DNA of 64,000 nt. It comes from Mytilus californianus (taxonomy: Eukaryota > Mollusca > Bivalvia > Mytilida > Mytilidae). The notes under the pieces are model-generated. The model saw only the letters and a program-made list of their open reading frames with translations, did no database searches and had not been told where the DNA came from. The stretch spans positions 54,859,318 through 54,923,317 of the forward strand of contig NW_026262593.1 of the NCBI RefSeq assembly GCF_021869535.1. The letters run 5' to 3'. How positions within the stretch are numbered: position 1 is the stretch's first letter; each line of letters opens with the position of its first letter. Shown here one piece after another: positions 21,531 through 33,245 of the stretch. The translations under genes and the position numbers were made by a program.

Positions 21531-23985
21531 TATGTTTTAGGATTTGAAAGATCATGTTTATTTAAGCAATGTTAAAGTTTGACAGATCAAGAGATCGAAT
21601 ACTCGTGTTTTGTTATATACTAAAGCTGCCACATTAGTCTCACATACCTAGTGGAGAGTCTCAGTACTAATAAATTAATCGTTAGATATAATGCGAAGTA
21701 ATCAGATTGTATTTCCGGCTATCCTTATGCATATTCAATAGGATCTGTAATGCCATTTAAAACAATTGTGTAATTTATCATTTACAGTAGCGTTTGTCTG
21801 TCTTTTGTATCGCTATCGCCATACAATGTATTTTGCTATCATGATTTTGATCTGAGTAATCTGCTGTATCTGCAGTACCGATAGCCGGTTAAATGTAGTG
21901 GAACAGATACTCAAAAAATCAATAAGTCATGTCATACTTTTTTCCAATGAAGGAATTCGCATATGCCTGAACATCGCTTATATATAATATAAAAAGATGA
22001 TTAGCAATTTGAAATGGAAGATACAGAGGTCGCGTTATAAAATTTTTTTTTTCAAACATGTACATGTTGTATTTAAAGAAACAATAATATTCAGTTTTTG
22101 TGCTGTTTTGTAACACAAAAAAGCAGTTCTTCATTTGTTATGAATATTAGATTAAGGTTGACATATTGCGTAATGTCCACTTAAATTCCAAATCCGTATA
22201 ATGTGTTTTGAACCAAGCAAGTATTTTACTGCATTTGTTTTAAGACGGCTACGCAGAAAGATTACATAACTGTTAAAGATTTAACTAAAACATGCAGAGA
22301 ATGTTGTGATATTGCACAACAAAGATCCAAATATAAAAATCAAATGAAAAGGACGTGACGCATCAGAACAATACTATACACACATGAAACACAAATCGAT
22401 TAAAATGCCAAAAATCTTCAAAATACCGATATGAGTACTTGCAGTTAGTGAAAAACAATTCAATGCCCAAAATCAATTAGTATTTAGATATAACCATACT
22501 TGGTTTCAAGAATAAAAGCTTGGTAAATTTTGTTTTCAAAATATAAACACCATGATAATGTTCTGCTGACTTATTTCTGTTGAGAAGAAGTACACATTTC
22601 TAGGGACATTTACGTTTGATGAACAGGTTTTCTGCTCTTTAGTAGGGATGTTGTCTCTTTGACAGATTCCCCATTTCCATTCTCAATTGTAAATGCAGTG
22701 AGGTAACTGATTTTAACGAACGTAGTTAAATTAACCTTATATTTTCTTTACTACAACCAAATGAACCTTACATATCACAACCCTTTTCATGTTTGTAGTT
22801 ATATAATTCATTTAGCAACAAAAAATATATCATTTTGGTATCAATAGACTTATTTATAAAGTTATGATGATAGTGTTGTTATTATCAGTGTGTCAGGTAT
22901 TTTCTGGGATTACATTTTTTTGGTTGTAATTCATAACTCAAAACACGATCAAGATGCTTCTTTTTTTAATGCAGTTCAATATGCTAATAAATATATGCAC
23001 ATAACTGTGTCGAATGTTAGCAAAGCGAGAAAGGCGTGCAAGAATAATATGTACAAGTTTGACAACGACGAGAAGCTTTTTGTATTATTAAAGACTCAAA
23101 TCAGGGATTGGTAAAACTTATCTTCAATCGCCCTCAGGGAAAGTAATCTTTGGTCCACTTTTGATCATATATTTCTTTACATGTTTAGGCAGTTATACAT
23201 ACTTGTCTTTCAATTGTTTTGGATATGAGCGTTCTTATCAAGGCAATATGTTTTTGTTCGTGCTATTTTGTATGGTTATTTACATTTGCGTGGAAAAAGG
23301 CTACATCCACGCTTTTGACTTTTCAAACAGTAATCCGTTCATCTTTTAAAGTATCAAATCACGGGAAAAAATATGACATTTATTCTTTGTTTGTATTCTT
23401 TATGTAGCATCAACTTTGTTAAATGTCCTTTGTTTGAAATAACGTTCTTCTTCTAAAGATTTTAACCAATTAGTAGTTAAATGTATTATAGCCTCATAAT
23501 AACAGACGCACTTAGGGAAAAATTTTGCGATGATCTTGATGAGCATCTTTAAATTTTCTCTATTGAGTTCTATAGAAATTTATTCAATGGAATGAAGCGA
23601 ACTTGAATATTCGATGTTCAAGACGTACTATAGGGCTTATTGCACATAGTCATAGTTAAATATTAGCTTTGAGTCAAAATTTGAAACTTTTTGTCATGTG
23701 GACGTAGCGAACGAGTTCAGAATGGATTCACACATGTATTGTGTCGAACATCTGGTATTTTACAATATCAATATTTGTGTGTTCTTTTTATAATAGAAAA
23801 AAAAACAGTTTTCTTTGTGACATCAAATAGGTGCCATATATATTTGAGATAAGTCGAGGTCAATCTTATCAACACCAAGTCAAACAATATGTAGTCGTGG
23901 ACAGTTTGGTCAAAGTTATAAAAGCTGGACTAGCATATTTGACATCATAAAGCCGTATATGCATGATTTGTAATTTTATTAAGAG
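21530..23985. other. Largely featureless stretch
   Basis: Apart from the tail scrap at 22610-22690 I see no gene. Bases 23160-23260 vaguely resemble the repeat at 60225-60670 in the opposite sense (GTTTTGGATATGAGCGT). Short open frames near 22890-23410 are unconvincing: no family resemblance and biased, AT-rich composition. Confidence 0.4.
22610..22690 (+). repeat. Scrap of the same retroelement tail
   Basis: TTTTCTGCTCTTTAGTAGGG followed by TGTTGTCTCTTTGACAGATTCCCCATTTCCATTC-like sequence matches 43313-43372. Confidence 0.75.
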
Positions 23986-24150
23986 ACTAAAACATATTAT
24001 GTCGAAGATATTGACTGCATGTGATATATTTAGTAAGACCTAAATCCTGAAAACTTTCAGTATACAATTTAGTCATAATCAATTAGGGAGGTTAGTCATT
24101 TCAGCATGTGGCCCGTTGTTATTTCAATGAATGTAAACGAAATCAAATGA
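23985..24150. repeat. Diverged copy of the segment at 39990-40140
   Basis: Shared phrases: GTCGAAGATATTGACT/GTCAAAGATGTTGACT, TTTAGTA(A/C)GACCT, ATCCTGA(A/C)AACTTTCA, TAGTCATTTCAGCAT, GAATGTAAA(C/T)GAAAT. It places this stretch in the same ancestral block as the 39-48 kb duplication. Confidence 0.6.
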
Positions 24151-24289
24151 CTGCTCGTAAATTACACATTGATAAAACAAAAATAAAGGGAATGTTTTGG
24201 AAAAATAAACTGTTGACACAGAGTTATGTTTCGCCTGTCTGCAGAAAAATCGAAAAAAGACAATTTGATGGACACCACCATTGCAGCAA

Positions 24290-24600
24290 TTCAAAGTTGC
24301 TTGAACCTCATCTAGAGGGAAGGGCCTTGAAATAGTCATCAAACTGATTTTTACTGATAGTAATGCAAATTTATAGAAAACATCATTGATCTATCATAGG
24401 TAGTTCCTATCAAACTAACTTAAGCAGAAAACTTAACATTGACTATTGTTTGTTAATTGAAAGTCACTGGATCTAGACCTAGGAGGCAAGGTCTCGAAAT
24501 AGCCGTCAAACTAATATACACGGATAGCAATGCAACTTTATACAAAATATATTTGATCTATCACAAGTAGTTCCCATCAAACTGACTTAAGCAAACAAAC
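24290..24600. repeat. Two-unit tandem duplication, offset about 167 bp
   Basis: Unit 1 (about 24290-24430) and unit 2 (about 24460-24597) share GAAATAG(T/C)C(A/G)TCAAACT, GATAG(T/C)AATGCAA, TTGATCTATCA, AGTTCC(T/C)ATCAAACT and CTTAAGCA. Non-coding. Confidence 0.75.
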
Positions 24601-24850
24601 AATTGTTGACGCATCCTTCTCCGCAGTCGTTTCCGCCGCCATCGACCTTGGTATGAGTTTTTTTCCATACCTGCTTCGCCAGTATGCAGAGCAAGAAAAC
24701 ACAATTCACATAGCACAAACAAGAACACAACACGTAAAAAAACAACAACAGAAAAAAATAAACAACGAACATTGAAACAAAACTAACAAGAACACAAGAA
24801 ATATTTACATAAAAGTTCAAACTTATATCTAGTTATTAAATGCAGAACAC
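24600..24850. repeat. Diverged single copy of the 622-bp ladder unit
   Basis: Aligns with 40690-40910 (CCAGTATGCA(G/A)AGCAAGAA, ATAGCACAAAC(A/G)AGAACA, AACAAGAACAC). The reading frame that is open in the 40-48 kb copies is not the one that is open here, which argues against coding. Confidence 0.65.
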
Positions 24851-24891
24851 ATGCCCTCCCGTTAAAATTTTGTACAAATGGAAGTATTTTC

Positions 24892-25240
24892 TGCTTTTTG
24901 GTCGGATCGTTGTCTCTTTGACAAATTCCCAGTATCAATTCTCTATTCTATACTCTTGTTTAAATTTTTAAAAAATTAGGTTTTTTGAATATCATTTCTT
25001 TTATACAAATAAGTGTGCCTGTCTACTTTGTTTATACTATTTGCTCATTAACAGATGAGTAAAATTAACAAATATTAATTTTTAAAAAATTTAAACAAGA
25101 GTATAGAATAGAGAATTGATACTGGGAATGTGTCAAAGAGACAACGATCCGACCAAAAAGCTAAGTAAAATTCGAATATTTGTTAATTTTACTCATCTGT
25201 TAATGAGCAAATAGTACAAACAAAGTAGACAGGCACACTG
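24892..25240. repeat. Interleaved inverted repeats (A-B-A'-B')
   Basis: Segment A (24893-24979) contains a retroelement tail scrap and returns as its reverse complement A' at 25076-25161. Segment B (25012-25075) returns as its reverse complement B' at about 25176-25239. The order A, B, A', B' is not a simple hairpin. The arms are about 95 percent identical by eye. Confidence 0.85.
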
Positions 25241-25407
25241 TTTCATTTCTTCCATAAGTTTCTGTTATTATATTTGACGAAAGGCTAATCATGATTTAAA
25301 TCTCGGAGATTACAATTTTATAAGTTATCATGCTGCTTTTTGTTTAAAATTTATATAAGTATACATAGTATACAAAAGCCATTTTCTCTGCATTATTAAC
25401 AAAATAT

Positions 25408-27096
25408 TCAGTTTGTAACTTTGAATAGGAAGCATTGTCCGTATAAATTACAAACAACGAGTATGTTGGTTTTACGGTTGTAGTGTATTGCTCTAGGTGT
25501 TTGCAATCCATCTTTTCTTGTCAAGAGGACTCTTGATTTCTTCCCATCGTGTCCTACTACTACCAATTGATTATTATCCCTACACGCTACGAAAATATTT
25601 CCAGAAGCATCGTTAGTTATATCGGTCGGATAAGCTGATTCCTGACAGTGGAATTTCCACTGAACTTCTCCTTTCAAATCAGCTGAGTAGACAGCATCAC
25701 TACTGTGTGTTGTATAATAAAGTTTGTCATTCAATACGGAGCAATGAACAGAGGTATCGGCTGTTGACAAAGTTGACAAGATATTACAAGAAAGATCAAG
25801 GAACTGAATGGTCTTGTTGAAGAGACTGACGCCTAATTATTCACCTGTACTAATAATACCGTAGCAACCGTCTTTCGTAGGTATAGACTTTTGTACTTTT
25901 GATGAGTTTACGTCAACAATAACAACTTTCTTCGCGAAAACTAATGTTGTAGCAACTGTGTTTTTATCTATTACTGCCACATCATAGCATTGTTCTTCAA
26001 GTTGTATGTTTGTGATATGCTCGCCTTCTTGATTCATGATAACAAGTCTATTGTGTGATGGATGGTAATGAGCCAGCACAATTCTCCCGTCGTCGAACAT
26101 ATCGATGCCTGTTATAAGCGTCTTCCTGTATTCTCGATCTGGTGTGTTGAAAGAGCGGATATTTGTCAATTTAATGTTATCTACAGTTTTAGAAATAGGA
26201 ACGAAAAACTGTCCCTGCTTCTCCTTCTTAAGAAGAATTTTCTTTGAGGACGAAACTAAACTTCTATCTTCCCAAATTCTGCGACGTCTTTTTCGAACTT
26301 CATAAGTATCGGTGAACATGTTATGTGAATTCACAATGATTCATTATCTGGTTGGTTTGTAAGGACATCCAATCTTTTTCTTCTATCTCAATTGTTTTAT
26401 TCCATTCGTGTATACCAAGGAAAGCTTGGAAATTTGACGCGTGTCGCAAAGTTTTATCCAAATCACCACTTATGTTTTCAACTTTTGTGCGCATTTCTGA
26501 GAGCTTTTTAATAAAACTATCAATATTTCCGATCTGTTTTTTTCTCCATGTTGTCCAATTTATCCAAAAGATCTTTTTTCTAGTTTAATTAAATGATCAT
26601 TTATTGTTGCTCGGATATTTTGCACTTCAGAAATGATTTTATTTTTCTGAACTCCAAAAGATGCTCGATTATTTTGTTTCTCAGTTATCAGATTGCCAAT
26701 AAGTGCGCTGATGTCTTTTGCCCTATCTTCTAAATCTGCAAATGCAGCAGACGACTTTGCTCCTTCCACTACTTCCGATAATGGCTTCAATTTTTGACAG
26801 GTACCATGTTCCTCTGAAACACAAGACACATAACATGGTTCGTTGTGAATTACACAATAGAAGTCGAATTTTAAATTGTGACGCATGCATTTCTGTTTGA
26901 TTGCAGCAATAGAACTAGGCAGTTTCTGGTAATCTTTTATGGGTATTGTTTTATGGTACTTTGTTAAGCCCATGCGGCCATGTTGTCTTTCGCATTCATT
27001 ACATATGGCTTCTTCACATTCTGAACACCAAACGGAGGCAGATTTTGTTATGTTATCTGTCATACAAATATCACATATCGGTAAGGACGACGCCAT
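25408..27096 (-). pseudogene. B-box/coiled-coil/propeller gene copy, full length but broken
   Basis: Full-length relative of the gene at 48785-50473, start ATG at 27096 with a splice acceptor before it. The N-terminus retains all eight B-box1 ligands and B-box2 apart from a C88Y-type change at a non-ligand position (CYVSC). The frame breaks in an A-rich run near 26575 (equivalent to residue 175) and again near 26255, with an in-frame TGA at about 26335. A TAA replaces the glutamine equivalent to residue 420 at 25837-25839. The ends are otherwise well preserved, with the C-terminus ending in VTN. The 3' flank matches that of the intact gene at 48785. Recently inactivated, judging by similarity. 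A short truncated B-box product could still be made from the N-terminal frame. Confidence 0.9.
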
Positions 27097-27102
27097 ATTA
27101 AT

Positions 27103-27105
27103 CTG
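27103..27105 (-). promoter_or_regulatory. 3' splice acceptor before the pseudogene start
   Basis: CTTTTGTTTTTCAG on the minus strand, six bases before the ATG, as in the intact copies. Retained although the coding frame is lost. Confidence 0.6.
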
Positions 27106-28439
27106 AAAAACAAAAGACACTTTAGTTTACTTTTTCATCTCTTTTGTTTTTAATTCGAAAAAATACATAATAAAAAGTTCAATTCAAGAAAATATAAGTT
27201 GCGTTTCCGAATCTTGATTTGAAAATAGGAACTGTCCGGATGATCCGAAACTGATTATTTATTTATTCACAAATAGTATTATTAGAAGAGATGCGATTAT
27301 CTGTTTTAACTGTACAATAGAAAGCGAAGCACAACGTTTTCACTCCTTATACATTGCAGACAACTTTGAATAGACATTGTAAAAGTAAAACTAGAGGCCT
27401 CTTAAAGCCTGAATCGGTCAGATGGCAAGAAAGTACAATGTTCAATTATATTAATGTAGGATCAAATGTTTTCATGGTCCTTGTCGCTTATTTTGTTAAA
27501 TAAACTTAATGAGTTGTGGAATAAACATTAATTTCTCTGTCAAATTCAGTTTACCCTAAAAAAAAAAAGATTGCCCCGAAAACAACCAATGTTATTGGAT
27601 AAAACAGCTTCATTTCTCCGGAAGTGAAACACAAATATATCAGAAAAACTGGGCTTTACCTCTTGCCTGTCAGAGTTAAATATGGTGTTCAGAGTGGAGT
27701 ATAATGTATTTTTGTCATGTTACTTCGGACAGTCTCAACCAATCAAATATTCACAGTGGAATGATATACTTTGTTCTTGTTATATATTGTAGGAATGTTG
27801 ACAAAAATGGAAAAAAAGCCAGCCGTAAAATTCACCTTTTTATGTAATTGTTGATGTTTTTAAAGGGTGAGATTAAGAATCTTAGATTTTAAATCTGACA
27901 ATTTGTTTTACAGAACGATTAATACATCTTACAAGTAATAAGATGTTACACCATGTAACTACTACATATTCTATTTTATTTCAAAGCTATGCTTCAACCA
28001 TGAAAATAGTACTAATTAAAGCTTACACACGGATCATGGATAGAAGATTGATAACTACTGATTGCGAATGCTTGCACTTGAATTTTGAGCCAGATGAGTT
28101 TAAGTTGGATCGACTTAATAAATGAAAAAAACAGATCAAAATTTTATACTTATTCTATCTGCAATGGAAAAAAAACTCGGGTTAAGATGATCATTTTGGC
28201 AACAAGAAACAACGCTTGTTTTCGTCTATCATATCCTTATACAAGTACAAGATAATTGGAAAAATTAATATAACACCTTATTAATTTAGTGCGTCCGATA
28301 CACTTTTCTGAAATCACCTTTATCTAGAACACTCAAACCCAAAAAAATGAAAAACATGAATGGATGTATAAGAACTAAACACGTGCAATCAACTGTAAAA
28401 AGACCTCATCATATACAAACAACATATGAATACAAGGGG
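27106..28439. other. Upstream flank homologous to 156-1860 and 50474-51330
   Basis: No gene. Bases 27130-27620 match 180-660, and 27640-28130 match 1285-1850; the roughly 585-bp segment 700-1285 is absent here. Bases 28160-28360 match 51120-51320 (GGCAAC(A/C)(A/G)GAAACA, CCGA(T/A)(A/G)(C/T)A-type phrases). This gives an empty-site comparison for the insertion near 700. Confidence 0.6.
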
Positions 28440-29583
28440 ACTTTGGTTATACATCATTTAGACAGCCACAATTTTATGCAGCCCATCTTCCTTCGTTAAG
28501 AGAATTCTAGATTTCTTCTCATCGTGTCCCAATACTATCACTTGATCACTATCCCTGCACGCTACGAAAATATTTCCAAACGCATCGTTGGTTACATCAA
28601 ATGGAAAGTCTGATTGATGACAGTCAAATATCCAACGAACTTCACCATTCAAATCAGTCGAGTAGACTGCATTTTCACTTTGTGTGGTATACTAAAGTTT
28701 GTCATTAAACACGGAACAATAACTGGATTGCTCAGCTGTCGACAATAATGACAAGGTATTACCAGAAAGATCAAATAACTGAATTGTCAGGTTGGCTAGA
28801 TTGACGACTAATTGCTCACCTGTATTAGTTATACCTCCGCATTTGTCACTTGTTGGTATAGGCTTTTGAACTTTTGACGAGTTAACATCTACAATATAAC
28901 AATTTCTTTCTTTTCAACCAATGTTGTAGCAACGTTGTCTTTGTCTATTACTGCAACATCAAAACACCTATCGCTAAGTTGTATGGTTTTTATAAACTTC
29001 CCTTCTTCATTCATAATTATAAGTCGATTGTTTTGGTTGTCAGTCAATACGATTCTCCCGTCGTCGAACATATCGATTCCTGTTATAAGTGTTTTGAGGG
29101 ATTCTCCATCTGGTATTTTTCACTTCGGATATAATGGTATTTTTCTGATACTCAAAACTTACTTTATTATCTTGTTAATCCTTTATCAGATTGCCAATAA
29201 CTTTACTTATTTCCTTTGCTCTATCTTCTAAATCTTCAAAAGCTGCAGACGACTTCACACCGTCCACTACCTCCGTTAATGGCTTCCATGTTTTATTACA
29301 TGAGTCATGTTTCTCAGAAACGCAAGACACACAACATGGCTCGTTGTGAATTAAACAGTAAAAATCTAACTATACATTCATGTGTGACGTCAGCAATAAA
29401 ACTAGGAAGTTCCTGGTAATCTTCTATAGGTATGGTTATATGGTTCTTAGTTAATTTCATCCGGCTATGTTATTTTTCACAATTAATGCAGCTGGTTTCT
29501 TCACATTCTGAACACTAAACAGAGGCAGATTTTGTCGTACCATCTGTCATACAAATATCGCATATTGGTAAGGACGTCCCCAT
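28440..29583 (-). pseudogene. B-box family pseudogene with the coiled coil deleted
   Basis: Begins at ATG 29583 (MGTSLPICDIC) after a TAG-ending acceptor. TAG replaces the tryptophan equivalent to W23 and TAA the glutamine equivalent to Q38; further nonsense codons lie at GAT TAA CAA in the coiled-coil start and CTT TAG TAT in a blade. An internal deletion joins the SEVKN region (near residue 160) directly to PDGES (near residue 320), out of frame, removing most of the coiled coil and linker. The C-terminus stops early at GLHKIVAV. Several frameshifts are present. It resembles the 8021 gene more than the 48785 gene. Confidence 0.9.
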
Positions 29584-30524
29584 TTTCAACTAAAATTAGA
29601 AAAACAAATCATCAGTTTTATTTGATTGTCATGTGTTTTAGTCTAGATAATATTTGATGATAGATTATTAAATATTTAGTCAGGGCAAAGTAAGCGACAC
29701 TTTCGAATTTGTAAATGAATGTAGATATGGTCGTCGGCACAAATGGTCCAGTATTTCTATCTTTTTTCTGTCCCTTATGTTATGATTTTATCAGAAGCAT
29801 CGTATTTATGAATATATTTTGTATAAACGAAATTACAAAAAATAAAACTCCTGCGAAGTTATTTCTACAATTTTTGACTATCTTGGTAATTTATGAGTGC
29901 TTCATTCTGTAAATCGGTAGCAAAAATTATAAACATTGTAGTGTTCAAATTCAGCTAAAAATGTACTAACTGGTAGATAACGAAACGTTTTATGTAAATT
30001 TAAAGTAAAACTAAAAGTTCCTTGGAGCCTGGATCGCTCACCTTACAGGAAAATGAAGCTTTATGGGGGGTTCTTCAAAATGAAATCAAAGCAATATAGA
30101 AGTAGTTAATTTATATTCCTAGAAATGTATAGGACGTAAAATGATCTATAATTCGGTATAATTCTTTGGTTTTTAATATCTAATATGTTTTTGTTTTAAA
30201 GTTTACTGACTTTTATGTTTTGTTCTTTTGTGTACATTTTGTTAAGCGACTGAGGATTGAGATCTCAACAAACTAGCTTAAACCCATCACATTTCCATGT
30301 TTCATATCTAAAAACAGTTATATTTATTATTCGTAAGTTACATCATTATTATAAATAGATAGAACAACTTTTATCATCTAAAATACACTAATTTACTAAT
30401 TTCTCTATATATACAGTGTATGACAGTATATCTAGTTGTAACATTTGAAACATGAAACGTATGCTGAACGTGTGTGTTGACAGAATAAGGAAAAACTTTT
30501 CATAAAATATTTGATACAAATTCT
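29584..30524. other. Upstream flank, gene-free
   Basis: Bases 29610-30060 align with 9740-10160. Around 30245-30290 a degenerate piece of the retroelement tail (GATTGAGATCTCAACAAAC) is visible. No gene. Confidence 0.45.
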
Positions 30525-31105
30525 TTTCTATTTCAAAACTAAGTTTTCTGACATATATTTACATGAACTATATAAGACATATTATGTATCCATAAACTCT
30601 ACTTCAAAACTCAAAGTACCGACATATATTTACATGAACCTATTAAGATATATCTTACATCCATCAACTCTCTTCCAAAACTAAGGTAACCGATATATAT
30701 TTGCATGAACTAATTAAGATATAACTTGTAACCATAGAGTTAACTCTATTTCAAAACTAAGGTAGCCGACATATATTTACATGAACTAATTAAGATATAT
30801 CTTATATCCATCAACTCTATTCCAAAACTAAGGCTACTGACATATATTAACATGAACTAATTAAGATATATTTTGTATACATAATCTCTTTTTCAAAACT
30901 AAGGGGTTACCGACATGTATTAACATGAACTGATTAAGATATATCTTGTATCCATCAAATATATTTCAAGACTAAAGTTACCGACATATATTTATATGAA
31001 CTAATTACTATATATTTTGTATCCATAAAATCTATTTCAAAACTAAGGTAGCCGACATATATTTACATGTACTTTTCAAGATATATATTGTATCTATAAT
31101 CTTTA
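30525..31105. repeat. 71-bp tandem repeat, about eight units
   Basis: Units share CTCTATTTCAAAACTAAGGT, CCGACATATATTTACATGAA and TTAAGATATATCTTGTATCC. Divergence between units is about 10 percent by eye. A single degenerate unit occurs at the related place in another flank (51775-51850), so the array expanded only here. Confidence 0.9.
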
Positions 31106-31930
31106 AACTAAGTTATGTATGCATTCAAACAAAACAAATCGTTTGAAAATACCATTGAAAGTTTATTGTTTTGATTACAGATATTTTATAGTTTCCACCA
31201 CTTTACAACAGCATTTTTAAACGAGTATATTTCTTTTTACGTTAGTAATATTTAATCGTTCTTTTATTTATTAGTATCACGCGTCTCGATTGAGTATCTG
31301 TTAATTTGTCAGTGATAGAATAAACTCATCTATGCATGTCCGAAAAAATAAGTGGCTAAAGTACATTATGTAACAGTTTTGATCAGATAATGAACATTCA
31401 CCTGTATTGTTGTACCCAGTGTTTCGTTTACAAAATATCAGCAACATCTGAAGGCCAAGTGAAACAGATATAATAAACGGTCGAAAGCTAGTACCACAGA
31501 ACTATCAACAGAACATTTAATTGACAAAATGTCATGACGAAGGAGCCCCGACGTCGACTTAATCAAATCAAATAAATAGCTCTCCCAAGGACACTGTAAA
31601 ACATAACATATATTTGCCATACAAAGGCCTAATGTCATTGTGAAAAAAAGACGCCAAACATCTTCGCATCCTTATTCATTGTTGGCCCGGACACTAACGC
31701 AGTGTTTCGGTAGCTTTTATACAAATTAAAGGGAAGGATGCACCATTTTCTACATAAGGAAATGCCTGTACCAAGTCAAAAATATGACAATTGGTTTTTT
31801 TTTCCATTCGTTTGATGTGTTTGAGCTTTTAGTTTTGCAATTTGATAAGGAACTTTCTGTTTTTAATTTTATTTGGATTTTTTTGGTATTTTTGTTATTT
31901 TACTTTTTATTCTGTGTGGCTTTACTTAGT
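31106..31930. other. Gene-free flank
   Basis: No gene. Bases 31200-31450 align with 2190-2420 (CAGTTTTGATCAGATAATGAA-type phrase and GTTTCCACCACTT), and 31675-31730 with 13815-13870 (CGGACACTAA, GTTTCGG(T/C)AGCTTTTAT). Confidence 0.45.
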
Positions 31931-32790
31931 TATAAAATTTATTAAGTCTGCTATCACCAGGGGTCCCCTATAAATTATGTTTCTATGTTGCTATACTTAT
32001 TCCTTAAAATTGTTAGGTCTACACTCACCAGGGTCATCTATAATATTTGTTTCTATGATGTTAAATTATTAGTTACATGGTGTGTTAGTGACCTAATGCG
32101 ATATATATGGGGTCAGTAAATTCCATATTGGATGAGAGCGAAGCTCGAATCCCCATATGGAATTAACTGACACCATATATATCGTATTAGGTCACTAGCA
32201 CATCGTGTAACGAATTTATCTTACCGACTATCTTTACATGTGGTATTTAGACTAGCGGCCTATCAAAGTGATTTAGTCTTCAAAACCTAGTATTAAGAAC
32301 CTACTTCCATTTGTTTATACAAAAAACAGATGCCAACAATAACAACTTGTTAGCTTTAAATTTGTTTTATGAATTTATTTCAATCGTTCATTATCAATTT
32401 CTTCGTCTGTTGAAACCTTTCAGATTTCTTTTTTGTTTTTAAAGGGAAGTAACTCCTTACTAACCCAATTTAGTCACTTATCCAATATGTTGACTAACCC
32501 TATATTTTTTAGGACACCCTATCTCAAATATATGTAGTCACCACGTGTAGTCCTTTAACCAATCGTATCCCCATAAATCTATAGGAGGTAAGATAATTAT
32601 CAATACAATATTAGATCTGCTCTTACCAGTGGTACCTGGCAATCTTTGTTTGTATGTTGCTTTACTTATTATTACGATTTGTTAGGTCTGCTCTCGCCAG
32701 GTGTCCCCTATAATTTTTGTTTGTATGTTGATATACTTATCATTACGATTTGTTAGTTCTGCTCTCACCGAAGTGGTCACCTATGATTTT
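31930..32790. repeat. 72-bp AGGTCTGCTCTC tandem array, interrupted
   Basis: Units start at about 31945, 32015, 32618, 32687 and 32753, each with (A/T)GGTCTGCTCTC(A/G)CCAG, CCCCTATAAT, TTTGTTT(C/G)TATGTTG and TTATTACGATTTGTTAG. Between the second and third unit sit a foldback element (32072-32211) and roughly 400 bases of unrelated DNA. Confidence 0.8.
32072..32211. mobile_element. 140-bp foldback element
   Basis: Arms of about 57 bases are reverse complements with about eight mismatches. The outer ends are GTTACA(T/C)G(G/A)TGTG and the loop contains GAGCGAAGCTCGAA. It interrupts the 72-bp tandem array. Non-coding. Confidence 0.85.
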
Positions 32791-32958
32791 TGTTTCTTAT
32801 ATAATTACATTCTGGCTCTAGGGGGATTCTTAAAGAGAACGAGAGAGAAAAAACCATCGATTGGATAACTAGAAAAAAGGGTTTCATATTCATGATATTG
32901 TGAAATATAATATATTTTGTATTGTCTCGTTTTGATAAAAAGATAATTGTGGTATTCT

Positions 32959-32960
<2 letters not shown>

Positions 32961-32990
<30 letters not shown>
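32961..32990. repeat. A homopolymer, 30 bases, followed by AAACCG triplet
   Basis: Thirty A residues, followed by CAG and three copies of AAACCG. The minus-strand open frame through it is an artefact. Confidence 0.9.
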
Positions 32991-32991
<1 letters not shown>

Positions 32992-33129
32992 AGAAACCGA
33001 AACCGAAACCGAACGACAAAGAAAACAAATAGACATAAATGTCACTTAAACTGTTTTGCCAGATCTGACCGGTAATTAATATTTGATTCCTTCAGAAAAC
33101 GAAAGTTTTATAATAACATTCATTTGAGA

Positions 33130-33245
33130 CAGTTATGATACTTACACATCCTTGAATTTCAAACATTTGGCTTTCAGCGTTTCTGATGAAGGTGAATTCA
33201 GAAAAGTGATTCAGACGCATAAAAGTGTCATATTTTTTTTATTTT
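33130..33245 (+). repeat. Decayed dispersed repeat
   Basis: CTTGAATTTCAAACATTTGG, CTTTCAGCGTTTCTGATGAAGG and TCAGACGCATAAAA match, from memory, a common mussel repeat. No coding content. Confidence 0.45.

Noticed and set aside
22890..23407. Three short open frames near 23 kb
   Set aside because: No family resemblance, no flanking splice or polyadenylation context, and overlap with one another in different frames.
24108..24342. Frames on both strands at 24108-24342
   Set aside because: Opposite-strand open frames over a diverged repeat segment, with no resemblance to known proteins.
30525..31105. CRISPR-like regular repeats
   Set aside because: The whole 71-base unit repeats, with no unique spacers; it is a eukaryotic tandem array.
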